This document shows positions 10,421 to 23,800 of a stretch of DNA of 64,000 bases, piece after piece (within the stretch, counting starts at the first letter, position 1; the number at the start of each line of letters is the position of its first letter). The notes beneath the pieces were generated by a model that was given only the letters and a program-made list of their open reading frames with translations, had not been told where the DNA came from and did no database searches. Made by a program: the position numbers and the translations under genes. The stretch comes from Ypsolopha sequella (taxonomy: Eukaryota > Arthropoda > Insecta > Lepidoptera > Ypsolophidae), in assembly GCA_934047225.1 (NCBI GenBank), contig OW203986.1, positions 14,387,221 to 14,451,220 of the forward strand, in the 5' to 3' direction.

Positions 10421-11127
10421 ATACTCAAGAAATATTTCCATTGAATTAAAACTTTATACAATTAGCCACTTCCGAGCATTGTAAACAAACATTATTAATT
10501 TTATTTTGTAAATTTTAAGTACCATTATGATTTCATTCAATTAATAGTTAAATCAACAATGCAACAACATTTTAGTCTCGTCAATATCTAACCCTAAGTT
10601 CAGTCTATTTAACTCAACTGAGTTTTACTCTTAAAATAATAATACCTACTGAGCATTGTAATTATAATAACTGTACAATATACATATATAAATTCGTGAT
10701 TTTTTCCCCAAATATGAGAAAAACTGCAATTATTAAATTATAGGCATATTTATAACTTTCAAGGCACAATACAAACTTTACTTCGATTCAAGGTTCAGTA
10801 TTCGAATATTCCAATCGAAATAATATCAATATAATCGATTTTAAAACCAAATAACGATCCTGTTAAATCTACACCTATATTTTCTAACTCTGTCTACTTG
10901 ATACAAGTGAGTATTCAAAATACTAATTAGTTATTTTTATTCAACGCAATATCAATCTGGAGCTTGTGACTTTTCACTTTATAACAGCTGTTGGTAACTT
11001 GAAAAATTAACTAAGTATAGTATGATTTAGATTCCTACACAATGAGCATTCATAATTTTATCTGTGAAATTAAATTCTAGTATAGTACCTTTGCCATGCC
11101 ATCCCATTTTCTATTTGCTTGCGTTTT
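10421..11127. other. AT-rich intergenic DNA downstream of nkd; candidate 3' UTR
   Basis: I see nothing coding. As nkd is read leftwards, its 3' UTR should lie below 11453. A minus-strand AATAAA (TTTATT at 10936-10941) about 510 bp past the stop is the nearest candidate poly(A) signal, but a MITE at 11128-11283 lies between, so this is weak. Confidence 0.3.
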
Positions 11128-11283
11128 CCGTAGTACAGTGTTTAATCGCGCGCGACATAACTTAGTTGAATCGCAACTGCGAGGAGCGTTACACGATGTT
11201 TTTGCGATTAAACAGTATGGCACGCTCCTCGCACTTGTGATTTAACTAAGTCGCGTCGCGCTTATTAAACACTATGCTACGGG
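11128..11283. mobile_element. Palindromic MITE, CCGTAGCATA family, copy 1
   Basis: A nearly perfect hairpin whose arms read CGTAGTACAGTGTTTAATCG...GCGAGGAGCG and its complement, with a centre ACACGATGTTTTTGCGATTA. Copies at 40178-40275 (shortened) and 59053-59222 share the centre GTGACACGATGTTTTT. Confidence 0.7.
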
Positions 11284-11452
11284 CGCAGGAATGCGTATAT
11301 TATAGCAATCGGTCACTCAAAGGAAACAAATGTTCACAACAGAAAAATAACAGCAAGATGGCGCTCCCATTGGAAGACCCTACGTCACTTCTTCATTCGT
11401 TTTAAAACCAGAAAAGAACAAAGCTGTCACCAGCCTTGTCCTGTACTGACTT

Positions 11453-11816
11453 CTATAAGAAAATTATTTGTAGGATTTTAGGGTTTGTCGGTGTGGACGT
11501 GGCATGTGGCAAGTCGTGGGATCTGGAGCGGCCATTTTGGTTGTGGCGCGGTCGAGGCGTTTGTTGCTTCTGATGGTATCCAGAATGAGCATGTTTTGCT
11601 GATGAGCATATCACTGCGTGGAGGTATCTGTCGTATCTGCATAAGTGGGAATCCCCACCACCAGCCAGGTCTAAGTACCCATTTCCTGAGTTTTCTGACT
11701 TGACTTTGCTATGGAATGTATTGGAAAGCGGTTTGTCGCTGACCGTGTAAGATCTATTCCGCATTTTGTGGTATTTCGGCGTGACTTCTTCTTCGACCGT
11801 TGGTTCGCTGGGCTTT
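11453..11816 (-). CDS. nkd: nkd coding exon 5 (YLDLAG block and probable C-terminus)
   Basis: It starts after TTTTACAG, completing AGA (Arg) and running 120 codons to TAG at 11453-11455. It contains KPSEPTVEEEVTPKYHKMRN, RSYTVSDKPLS, GYLDLAGG and RSRSHDLPHA. Vertebrate NKD continues well past the RSRSHE motif to a His-rich end, so the terminal ...TNPKILQIIFL may be real or may be intron read-through of an alternative or longer isoform; no strong donor is visible after RSRSHDL. Confidence 0.8.
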
Positions 11817-14800
11817 CTGTAAAATAAAGAGTAACAATGGAACATCAGGAAAAAAAGCACTAACAAATCTTGTATTGTACAGAACAGAAAAATTATTTTG
11901 TATTTTCTACAAAAAGTAACTAGAACGGAAATATTTAAGGTGATATATCGTCCGTGCAAAGGTCCCCGTTACTCCAGGCGGAAGGATCCGCCGTGCGAGA
12001 GGGATGGAATTGGGGAAAATTGACAAACTGTCGGTTTTAAATATACTACCCCAATTTGTCAGAAAATCAAAAAAAGTGTAAATTTAGACCTCATTTCAAT
12101 AATTATTTCTATCGAGTGAAATTCGAGTGAGTGAGTTTCTGACAGACCAAAAAAAAAAGGGTCCCAAAATTGTTATACTAATTTATTTAACTTGGGGCTG
12201 CTTTTGAACAGCAGATAAATAACTTCAAAAAGTGTCGATATTGACGATATACCCCCTTAATACGGTAATGATCTCATTCATTTAGTCTCTTTGTGGATGG
12301 ATACCCGTTACGACGATGTCTCGACAAAAAAATCGATTTTTGGTAATTTTTTCCCAAGCTAATCTAAAGATCCCATCAAATACTTGTTAATTTGTAAAAG
12401 TTACAAGTTATTATGTTTTTACAGAGTTGAAACGCTAAAAAATACGAGTCAAATTGAGGACCTCCTTTTTTAGAGTCATTTAATTAAACTAACCTTGAAG
12501 TTTGAAAGCTCCGATGGTTTTTCTCCATATTGGCCTGAATGATCTCGAGGAGTTCTCGTCTCTGCAAGCTGCCTGAACGTTTCTTGGTATGTTTTCTCTC
12601 GCGATGTTCTCTGCGCGGATGTCTGTGATGTCTCGCAGGTTGAGGGGGAGCGGGGCGCTGCGGGGGCGGGCGGTCTGACGACGAAGATTTAGATGAAACG
12701 TCATCGTCTGGGGAAAGTCTATCTCTTTGCTCATCGTCGCTGTTTTCTAGCAAGTCGTGAGGCACGGTCGTGTGCGTGGGCTGTCGCCGCCGCCGCCGCC
12801 CCTCCCGCCGCTCCCGTCTCGTTCGCCCGCTGCAGTCTTCCGGGACGACCGTTAGCCGTACTTGGATAGTTTTCGACCCGTAGTGGGGTACTGTGACCGA
12901 CTTTCCTATCGATTCGTATATTGTCGACACGATCCCGGCTATGTCCTGGAAAGGAGGTTGACATTAATGGAGGTTTCATTTTATACAGTTTTCAATCATT
13001 ACAAAAATTTCATTGTTTAAAAACTTACATCTTTAGTCATACGCCCATGTCCATCAAGATCATACAAGGTGAAGGAGAATTGCACCGGCTGCTGTTTCGA
13101 GGGCTCAGGGTGTTGCAGCTCCACATCGCACGTCAACTCCTGAAAGGGTGAAGGGTTAATTAGGGGTCTGATTGGCGAAGTTCAGCTGTTTATGAATGGA
13201 CAACAGATAACCCGCGTCAGAGCGGCGCCGGAGCGCGTCGGCATGCGGCCGCCGGGCCCTTATCTTTCGCTATAAAAGGAAACTAGCCTCGCCTTTACGA
13301 TCAACGCGATATAAGCCAAAGGCGCACCGCCGCCGCTCCAAGACACAAATAGGTGATTCATCTTGTATACGTACGTTTTATATCCGCCTATCTCTAGACT
13401 GCTATTATTCTAGTTTCCAAAGCAACAATCATGCTCAACGATACCAATTATTTAGTTTTTTCCGCAAGCACGGTACACGGGTTATAAAATTAAATTTTCA
13501 ACGAGCGCCTAAATCGTAGTCACGATTTTCTGGTAGGTAGGCCGTAATCACCGCTTTCTATCTACCATTCATGGCTGGCAATGTACTGTTGTAATTTTTA
13601 AATGTATACTCTTTATCAATCTAACTAGCCTTTCACTGAGTAGGTATTTTTGACTCCAATGCTACTTTTGGTACAAGTTGGAATACTTATTGGAGCATTT
13701 TTTTTGTCCTAAATTTCTTTCCATTGGGCCTCTTTTTGTTTTACGAATCAGCTTCAAAGTGATAGAGTGAGCAAAGTGAACCCAGCCGAACACTGTTGAC
13801 TGTGAGTCTGTGACCCTACAGAAAAAAAATAAAACAAAAACAGAAATCAATCGAGTTTTCATTGCTTCGATGTCGACTCATCATCTCCTAATTTTGTAAT
13901 TTTACCGAGAAATTAAAACAAAAATCTTTTGACCAGGCATGCACTTCTTTACTTGGATTTAAGGCGCTATGCGAAAAAAATGCGGGTGTTTCTTTTCTGT
14001 GTATTTCATGAAATACACGGAAATTTTTAATAAATTTCTGGTATATGCATTTTGACTATATAATCTAGAGTTTTGAAATTGGAAAACATGTTTGGATAAA
14101 TTATCCTCGATAGAAATAATTGTTGAAATGAGGTCTTCAAACACACTTTTTCTCCTCGTTTGACGAATAGGAACCATATACAGAAACATATTTTATTAGA
14201 TGTGTTTCAACAATATCTAGAAATTTGATATTTGAAATTTTGCTAGCTATTTTAGTTTTTTTAATAAAAATATAAAACCAACTTTTTTCCCTTTTGCCCT
14301 GAATCCGCCCCTCTCGCACTGCGCGATTTTTTGCTTTGAGTGACAGTGACAAAAATAAAATTCGCATAGCCTCTTAATATTTCTTTTGCCCGCGCTGAAT
14401 AAAATATATGCGTTCTGCCGCTTTTTCTACAACTCGTTTCTAAAACGGTTACTGCTCAACTGCCGTTTGACACAGCGTTATTTATTATCACGATGAGGAG
14501 GACATCATCATTTATTATACATAACGTACACCTACTTCCAAATCTTTCCAAAAGGAACCGACTACGACTAGGTAACACCGAAAACCGAATAAATATTATA
14601 AGTGAGAACTAAAGTAATAATTATAAGTGAATACAATAAATATAGACTAAAATGGTCACAGCCCAGCTAATATATGTCACAGTTTAATGATACATACCCG
14701 AAAACCTTTTCCCAAATAACCCTATACTATACAGAGAAAAACGTCAAAATCTGTTCTGAAGCTTTGCTCGCGAGGATCCCGTTTCTCCCGATTTCGTGGG

Positions 14801-17800
14801 AATACCCTAAACGAATGTCTACATCATTCCAGGAACCTACAGTCCAGACATGTTCCTAGGTCCAGCAGCTTGGTCTGGATGTTGATAGATCAGCAGTCAG
14901 TCATGGTATTCGTTTATTTTATAGATAAGCTAACATAGAGACAACATATTGCATTTGACATGTATAAAAAAGATGACCATAAAAATCCCACTTCTGCCAT
15001 TTGCGAATGACAATATTTACCTCAAATCGCAGTCTCGGCTTTTCATCATTGTAATTGTGATGCAGCGTCGGCGAAGGGGGGTGCTTCTCCTGGGGTAAGG
15101 GGCGGCGAGGCGGGGGTGTGCTTGGCTGCAAAAGCGCTCTGGCTTCGCTCGGGAGCAGGTCTGGAGGGGCTGAGCACTGGGACGAGGCTCGACCCACCAG
15201 CTCTTCTGTGTCCGTTCGCTCGCTCTCCGTTCCAACTGAAATCGGGAAAGCATTTGATTAGTTCCTTAATTTTGTAACTGAAACTTTCTACCTATTAAAA
15301 ATGTATGTGGAAAATAACTTTGTGCCTGTTCTGGACATGTCTTGGGCTTGATATCTCCAACTTTACCACGCGTTTCATTGAGAATGACCAGAAGGTCTGG
15401 GGGCTATTGTATATATGAAAAAAATCATTCATCATAAACATAACAAAGTTACACGGATTCAAAGTAATCAACATTTTTAGGGTACCAAAGTCAACAAGGA
15501 AACCTTATAGTTTCGCCATGTCCATCCGTCCGTCTGTCTGTCCGCGGCTTAGCTCGGAGACTCTTAGTAGTAGAAAGCTGTCATTAGGCATGAGTATCCA
15601 TGTGACATCTATGGTAACCAATCCATCCATCAGCCTAGTTCGTCCACTGCTGGACATAAGCCTTTCCAGGACTTTGCCACTCCCGGCGGTCATCCTGGAA
15701 GAATTGCCAATACTCACACACGCTGGGCAGGCGGGTTAGTGAGCGCGGTGCCGGAACCCTCGCACAAGGCCCAGCTATTAGGGATGGATATAACGCCATC
15801 CATCGGTCCTAGGCATGGTGGGCCTCCTGGTTTTTTGCCTGTGAGCTGTCCTCTTACTCTCCCCCAAATTACTTCGAGGGGCCTCCAAGTAAGATGGTGG
15901 TACCTCCACAGTCGAGCCCGGCATCAGCTCTACCACCTAAAATGGTAACCAATATTAAGGTTAAACGTCAGTCGTTCCGTACAAAGTGCATAACTTTACT
16001 TTGTTTTTCTTAAGAAGTTAAATAAAAGTGAGAAAGATATTGGTAAAATTAAATGTTGAAAAAAAAATTTTTTTAGGTTTCCTCCCCTACACGTAAAGTG
16101 AGAATGATTTTTGTTAGATAGGTACCATGGTGTGGGTTGTCGTTGGATAGGTCATCCAAAAATATTGCAGGTCTCTGAAAACCATTCTTGGATGCGAAAT
16201 ATTTTGTTAGAGTCAAGTGTTCCCCCCTGTCAGCTAAACGGTAGTTTTTGGATATGTGAAAAAATTCATGGCTATAGTATATATAACGAAGTTAAAAGGA
16301 AAACTACCACAGCTAAGTAGGCTTTACAAGTTAACGAGTAATTGTAGTCGACCAACTTATAAAATGTACTTCGCGAAGTAAAAAGGAAAATTTCGTACAA
16401 ATTCCATTGAAAATTTAGATGAAGTTGTTAGTTGTGTAAATACAGGTAGTAAATATAAGCTTATGAATCTTTTAAGTCCGCATATTGTTACGGGCAACTA
16501 CGGAACCCTACACTGCGCGTGGCCCGACACGCACTTAGGCGGTTTTTATTCAGTTTTATTTCGGCACTCAACAACAGAACATTTATTCTTTATTGTACAC
16601 ACACGGAAATATAAACATAAACAAAATTACAGTGAAAAAAGATGCACATCGGCGAGCGAGCTTATCTCTAAACAGAGATTTCTGACAGCAAAACCATCAT
16701 AATAGGAAAAAGTAACATCAACGAAGTAATCATACACGTGTACACAGAGAAGAAGAACATACAAAGAATTATAGAAGTTTAATAACAAAATGAAAATTTA
16801 TATCAATACAATCTATAAAATATTATAAATATGCATAGTGTGTAATAAACTATACATATAAACATAAATATATATAATATCTATATATTCAGATTGTGAG
16901 AGGTAGTGTGCTTTAAGCTTTTTCTTAAAGGAACCGATAGTTAGACAGTCGCGTATACTATGCGGAAGAGCATTCCATAGTCTGGACTGATTGGACACTG
17001 AATGAGTTTCTATAAGCACAGGTGTTATATGTAGGGGTTTTAAGGAGGGAGAAAGTCCTGGAACGTAAGGGTCTATCCATGGAGATTAAAAACTCAAAAC
17101 GTTCACGAAGGTAAGCGGGAGAAAGTGGATTCTTAATTATATTAAAGAGATGGGACAAAATGTGAACATTGCGGCGAAGACGGATTGGTAACCATTTTAA
17201 TTCTTTACGAAAATGAGAGACGTGATCATATTTACGAAGACCAAAGATAAATCGGATTGCTAAGTTCTGAAGTCGTTCCAGTTTATAACAACTCCTCGTT
17301 AGCATCAATGAGACAGACATCACCATAGTCAATGATGGAAAGAAGAAGCGTCTGAGCAAGCATGATTTTGATTCTCATTCAACATTCAACATTCTGATTC
17401 TCATTCAAGCAATAAACGAATTTTAAAGGTTTGATTTTAATTTGATGATGTTTAGATACCACGGATATTGCGAAAGTCCCCACAGCAATAGGCTAATATC
17501 TAAACGGAGCTATTTGTAGGTCTCCCTGATTGAAACAGACTACTTCGCTTGCTACGGCGCGGCGCCGGCGCAGCGAGGAATGCAAAACACTTCAAATTTA
17601 TGAAGTGAAAAATTGTCAATAAATTTTGGACATTATACCAGATGTAAATAGTGAGGTGGAGGCATTGTTATGTAATCTATAACCTGAAAAATGTTGATCG
17701 AGCTCAATAATAAAACGAAAGTACAATTTTTGTAAACCAGAAAATCAATTCGTATAATAAAACAGTAGAACCCGTTGTGTCTGTACATTGAAGAAAAGTA

Positions 17801-20800
17801 ATAAAAATAGAAAGGGGGTGACTAAAGAAGGGTAATAGAACACAAATCAGCGATTTTTAGAATTGTTTTCCATCTGTCTAGCTGTTTGTTTGTTCGCGCA
17901 CATCTCCGAAACCACTGAACGGATCTGGATGAGGTTTTTTTTATTACCATCGTAGTGACCCTGGTCAAATATATATTAAGCCATAAGAGGTGTTAATAAA
18001 ATACAACATGGTCATCAAATTGTAGATATTAAAAAGCTGATTGTAAAAATATATATACCATAACTATATTTACTGGCACTGATTTCGAGAAATCTTTAAA
18101 AAACACGAAAAATTTATGTCACCCCTTATCTCAGAAACTGGTGGACCAAAAAATGACGATTATAGGTCATAACTGGCCAATTACGGGAAAACTATAGCGA
18201 TTTCAAAAAAGTTGAACTCAAATGAGAAATATTAAAAATAAAAAAATATGTTATAAATATACAATATGGGTATCAAACTGTTGGTATTAAAGAACTGATT
18301 TCTAATATTTTTAGGGTTCTGCACCCGTATTATGTGGTGGTACGGAATTCTTTTTACACGAGTTCAACTCGCACTTGCCGACATTACTTATACTGACCGT
18401 CATCGATCGCAGCATGGACTATTTTCATGTTTATTTGGGCCACTACTCTTCTGAATGATGCCTTGAACTTCTCTTCCGAAACTTGCCATTTTACAATCCC
18501 AAAGATCTTAAGCTCGTGACCCGAGGAGGGCTATAAAATAGGACTATAATCTTCGTGCTTTATTAGGTCGAATTTGTGGCGTCCGAATTACACCTGGCCG
18601 TGTGGACCGGTGCTTAGTCCTACTGACACACAAGACACAACAGTATATTTTACGATACGATAAAACATTGTCGTGGTAAACTTTAGCACTGGTTTTGACA
18701 CCTTTATCGTAGAAACACACTTGTTTTAGATCAACGTATGGACTCCAAACCAAATCATCACCTAGGACCTGGTGCTTAGGATAGATGATGGCTATGCTGT
18801 ACTCAGGGGTTCCAGCTTCTGCAAAACTAATAGTTGATGTTTTTTTTTACTCATAGATATCTTGTAATATTATTCTAATACATATCAGTGGTTGTACTTC
18901 TCTTCGATATAGACTTTCTTTCTATGTTCTTTTCGATATAGATCAACATTCGTAATCTTATCACCTCTTCTGTTAATATATTATCATTCTCTTCTCGTAC
19001 TTTGGATTCCCATGGTCCAACTATGGTACCTAGTTCTAGTTAGGTATATTGTTTCCCAGCTCTAACATATTAATATTTTCATAATTCCATATACAGTTTT
19101 GATAAGCATTTCTCAAAAAGCTCTGTGTAAAATAAGGGATGAAAGATTGTGTAGTAAATTTGTAATTTTTGTGGTAATAAAAACCGTGAAAATGTATACA
19201 GTGTGTCCCTCGTACAAGTGCACACCCGAAAGTGGGTGAAACTAGATCTAAATATATCGACAAAAACAAAGAAAAAAATATTTTTTGTTTTTTTTTTAAT
19301 ATTGAAAAAATACTCCACCTTGTTATCTTTGTATGGGACGCGAGCGCAGTGCCTTTGGTTAACCGCTCGTAGAAAATATTGTATTTATGATAGAACGTTG
19401 TATTTTTTTTTTGTTAGAAAGATAATGGAATAGGCAATGATAAATAGGAATAAAAGTAAAGTGAAACGGGGACATTATTTTGAAAAAATTTACTAAAATT
19501 ACTGAAAAAAAAACGGAAAAATTAAAGAAATAATCTTTTAGGATATTATTTTTATTGTAATGGTAGTTGATTATGTTTTGTTTTTGATGTGGTATGCAAC
19601 GTCTATTCTTTAGGATTATAACAGTTCAGTTTTATTTCATTGCATTACTCGCGATAGATCAAAAGTTATGACGTATTTTAAACTTAGTCTCCATGGTAGG
19701 CAAAAAAAAATTTTATAAAACAAAGACATTCTAAAAAAAAAAAAATTGTTTTGTCGATAAAATAAGGTCTAGTTTCAATCCTTTTCGGATGTGCACTTGT
19801 ACGAGGGACACACTGTATAAAGCCTCTTGCTAAAAAATTAAGAAAGTAATGATTCAGGGTTTTTGCAAAATAATCCCAGTTATTAATGGGTGCAGCATTT
19901 TTTGGAAAATCATTCCATAAAGGGGTAAATTAGAGGATGAAGATTTGTATGGGAAATTCATTAGTTTTGTAGTTACTTAAAAAAATAAATCCATGAAAAT
20001 TAAGAATGTCATTTTTCGGGGTTTTAGGAAAATCACCACCTAAGGGGATAAATGTTTGAATTCCTTAAATCTGGGATTGAATTTTTCAAACCGATACCTA
20101 CTAAAAAACGAGATGCAACTTTGGAAAAAGCAGCTGTTTGTGTAACTTGTTAAACGATAAATTGTTTACGGTGATGCTAATATAGTTTATCATTTGTCTA
20201 ATTAAGTCTTTGAGAAAAATAATCATGATTCGTATTTTGTTGTTTTTTATATGTATTGTATATTCGTTCGTACTCCACGCGTAGGTGGATAGACATAATT
20301 CTTATACTAGAACTTTGGTATAACCAATCCATTTTCTTAAATAGGTACTGAGTCAGTTACGCAACCATGGTAATCGGAATCTTACCTACCACAGTATGGT
20401 CAGCATGAGAGCAAAATTTCAAAATGTCACGTTCTAACCAAAGATTTCAAAAGTAAAGATAGGCCCTTGCCGTAGTATGACAGCACCAAAATGTTTTCAC
20501 CTTTGTGGAGAATGAGTAATATTACAACCTGAATTATGTAGGCTTTATTGTGCTAAAATCCTAGTAATGTAATGACAATGAGTGACATCTAATCAAACTG
20601 ACAATTTACCATAAATACGAGTATACGACAACCTTTAAATGGGTGACGAGGGTTGGATTTCGTAGTATAATTATACTACTTGTACCATATTTTCATGACA
20701 TGTAGTATGTAGTATCGTAATGGAACTATACTACGTAAAAATACCATAATTTCATCTTCAAGCCGACCGACTTGTTTTATTGGTTGAGACGTTTTGCTTG

Positions 20801-23800
20801 TTAACATTTACCCTACAATATGGGGATTTCTGACAGAAATTTCTGTGCGTTATGAATATTTTTTCAATTGGCTATTTTATTAAATTATGAATATTTTTAG
20901 TATTTTTTTTTTTAATTTCGCTAACATATAGACTATTTTATTTCAATTCAAAACATTAATCTACGAAAAACGAAACGTAGTATAATTTAAGCCAAGTAGT
21001 ATATTTTTAATTCCCATAGACAATAATTTTCCGAGGGTCTGAATCCAACCCTGGGTGACGCTCACACGTTTGGAATCAGTGCTCACCTGAACACAGTGAT
21101 AGTTGGACGCCTTAATGAATTTTTACGAGAAAAGGGTCTCAATATGCCATCGTGTGCATTTTTAAAGTGCACTAACATTTCAATAAATACGAATAAAGCC
21201 AAAAGTGTGACATTTCACATTCAAAAACAATGCAATAGATTTTAGGTCCCTGGGCTCATCTAAACTTTTGATGTCTTTGGTTCTAACAATAATTTAAAAA
21301 GTTGAAAGAAATAAAACTAGTCTTGAAAAACTCGACACAAACAAACGACGCATTGAATGAATACCTACAACCATAGCCGTCTCCATTTACGACGGCTATG
21401 CTACAACTCAAACAAGTTGGCGGCAAGATGCAAACGGCTGCCGATGCCGGCTCGGCGAAAAGCGTACGCACGACAAAGTCGGCATTTGACGCTTCCTGGA
21501 AGGTTGGCTGGCTCGAATCGGCTGATACCTGGTCCCTGGACCTTCGAGGCACATCTGCCGATAATGGCGATATCATCGTTGTCTTTTTAAATTGCATTTC
21601 TCCTGTGCTCATGTGGGAGAAGTATTTTTATAATCTAGGACAAGATTTAAAAATAAGTAGTACCTATTCATTTTTGTATTTTGTAGCTTTTCTTCAGCGA
21701 CAGCTTTTCTTTGAGTGTAATTACAATTAAAATTTCATTTTATAACGAGGCCCTTTGGTTTTTATTTGGTTAGTCGTTGAATGAGAGCTCAAAAAGGTAT
21801 AACCGAGACGTTTACGTAAAACTACAAATACTACGTAGCAAGCATAATAGTAGTTTATGCTACAAGGGCGAAAAGGAATAAATTACGAGGACGATTTAAA
21901 ACACGAGCGTAGCGAGTGTTTTAAACGTAACCGAGTAATTTATTGCTTTTACGCCCGTGTATCATACTACGTTTTTCAATGCATAGTGTGAGGAAATGAA
22001 AACCAATATAATCTTGTGAACTTTCAATTATGATTGGCTCAAAAGGATTGTATCCAGAGCCGTTAAACAGTGGAAAAAAAAGTATAACATCTATGGTAGA
22101 CAGGAAAGGCTGCAGGTTAGCCAACCATTGCAAACAAATAAAAAAATAAATAAAAAAAGCCCTAGGGCAAAATAATCGACTTTCTGTTCGGTTTTGATGC
22201 ATAAAAAGTGGGCCTTTACGAGCACATGCATTGAAAAATATTTTATACGTAACGTGATTAACTTCTTCAAAAATTTTGTCATTTGACTATAGTATGCTCA
22301 TGATTACGAACAAGAGCTAGATAGATAGACGTAGTCAATGTTGCTACGTTTATGGACAACGAATCGAAGCTTAGTAGGTAGATCCGAGACAAACAGTAAA
22401 ATGAGAAAGAACGCCACAAAAAATCCGAAGTCACGGCCGCGATTGTGGATGCCGACAAAAAATAATACAAGATGAAAGAAACTGTAGCCGCTACGGGCCG
22501 AGGGCGGTGTACCGCGCCCGCACCGCATTCCTTCACTTTGATTTAGTACAAAGTTCCGTCCATGACTGGCGAACTTCGCCTTTAATAATAAACACGAACA
22601 GCTGTAACGTAATCATAGTAAACTACGCACAATTCACATTTGATTAAGATTTATTTTCCAACGCAGAGATTCATCTTGTTCGCGAATCGTTTTATGAAAT
22701 TAATTAGTTTTATTAAAAGGAACGTCCTTGGTTGCGGCAGGAAGTTCTACAAAATCCGTTACCAAGATACCAGCTGAAATGTTTTGTCGAAATGGAACCG
22801 ATCAGCTAGGAGGTCGATGAATAAATTCGTGGTCACGCACGACATGAATCCGAATAGACATGAAAAATGAAGTGTTTCTGAGTGCAAACTGTGATGAAGT
22901 GCAATTCACAGTCCACACTGGTACACCCATGTTTCACCGATGGTTATTACGTACCAAGTACCAGAGTGACAGGTCAGCAGGTCAGCCCTATCGCAGTATT
23001 TCGGGCATAAATTTGGACCCACTGTGACCTCCGGAATAGTGTTCAAGACGATTGAAGTTTGAACCACTAGGTCATAAAGGCGGTCTTCTATTCTCTAAGC
23101 TGGGTGACAACCTGGCATTAACATTAACTTAATGCCCTCCCGCCCAAGCGTTCCGTGGGGCCGGACGGTATTCCACCATTCCTGGCACGGGATTGTCGGA
23201 CGGTGCTAGCTGGACCTCTCACGTATGTCTTTAACCTATCTCTCGGGAGTTCGGCATTCCCAGAGAAATGGAAAACAACTCGAGTCATCCCAGTTCCTAA
23301 AGGAGCGGGAGGGTCCGATGTGGGGGATTATAGGCCGGTGGCAGTGTTATGTACTTTTGCTAAAGTGTTCGAATCGGCGTTGTACAACGTTGTTTACGAT
23401 GACGTCAAGGCACAATTGTCGGATGCACAACATGGGTTTAGATCGGGTAGCAGCACCACTAGTAACCTTTTGAATTTCATGTCATTTATAATACCACACG
23501 TTGACCAAGGTATACAGGTGGATGCTGCGTACTTTGATTTTAGGAAGGCATTTGATACGGTGGACAACGACGTGCTCCTTGGGAAATTAGCTAAAGCGGG
23601 TTGTACAGCTAAAACTTTGAGGTTCTTTGCGAGCTACATGAAGGACAGGAAACAATATGTCCAGTATGGAAACAGCGTATCGGAAGTGTACTGTACATAC
23701 TCTGGCGTCAGTCAGGGTAGCAATCTTGGGCCACTGGAGTTCATCATCATGATCAACGACCTACCAAGAGTGGTAGAAAATGCTGGATGTTTGCTTTTTG

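Larger units (their letters stand above)
20439..21279 (+). mobile_element. P-element-like transposon carrying a THAP-type start, copy A (with nested hAT)
   Basis: An exact 8 bp duplication GTTCTAAC at 20431-20438 and 21280-21287 flanks it. Ends CAAAGATTTCAAAAGTAAAG and the complement of TTTAGATGAG-type right end match at 22 of 28 positions. An ATG at 21144 opens MPSCAFLKCTNISINTNK, then AKSVTFH: C-x4-C and VTFH are the start of a THAP zinc finger, the DNA-binding domain of P transposases. The frame stops after 33 residues, so this is an internally deleted, non-autonomous copy. 8 bp duplications are usual for P elements. Copy B is at 61131-62302. A 404 bp hAT-like element is inserted at 20649. 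Confidence 0.7.

Noticed and set aside
12484..12979. Other open frames overlapping nkd exon 4
   Set aside because: Shadows caused by the GC- and Arg-rich composition; only the frame joined to exons 3 and 5 by splice phase matches Nkd.
13260..13300. CTATAAAAGG TATA box as a promoter for a plus-strand gene
   Set aside because: No downstream plus-strand coding exon could be found; kept only as part of a GC-rich intronic segment.
15518..15948. ORFs of about 70 codons on both strands
   Set aside because: They span repeat DNA and the retroposed insert; no conserved domain.
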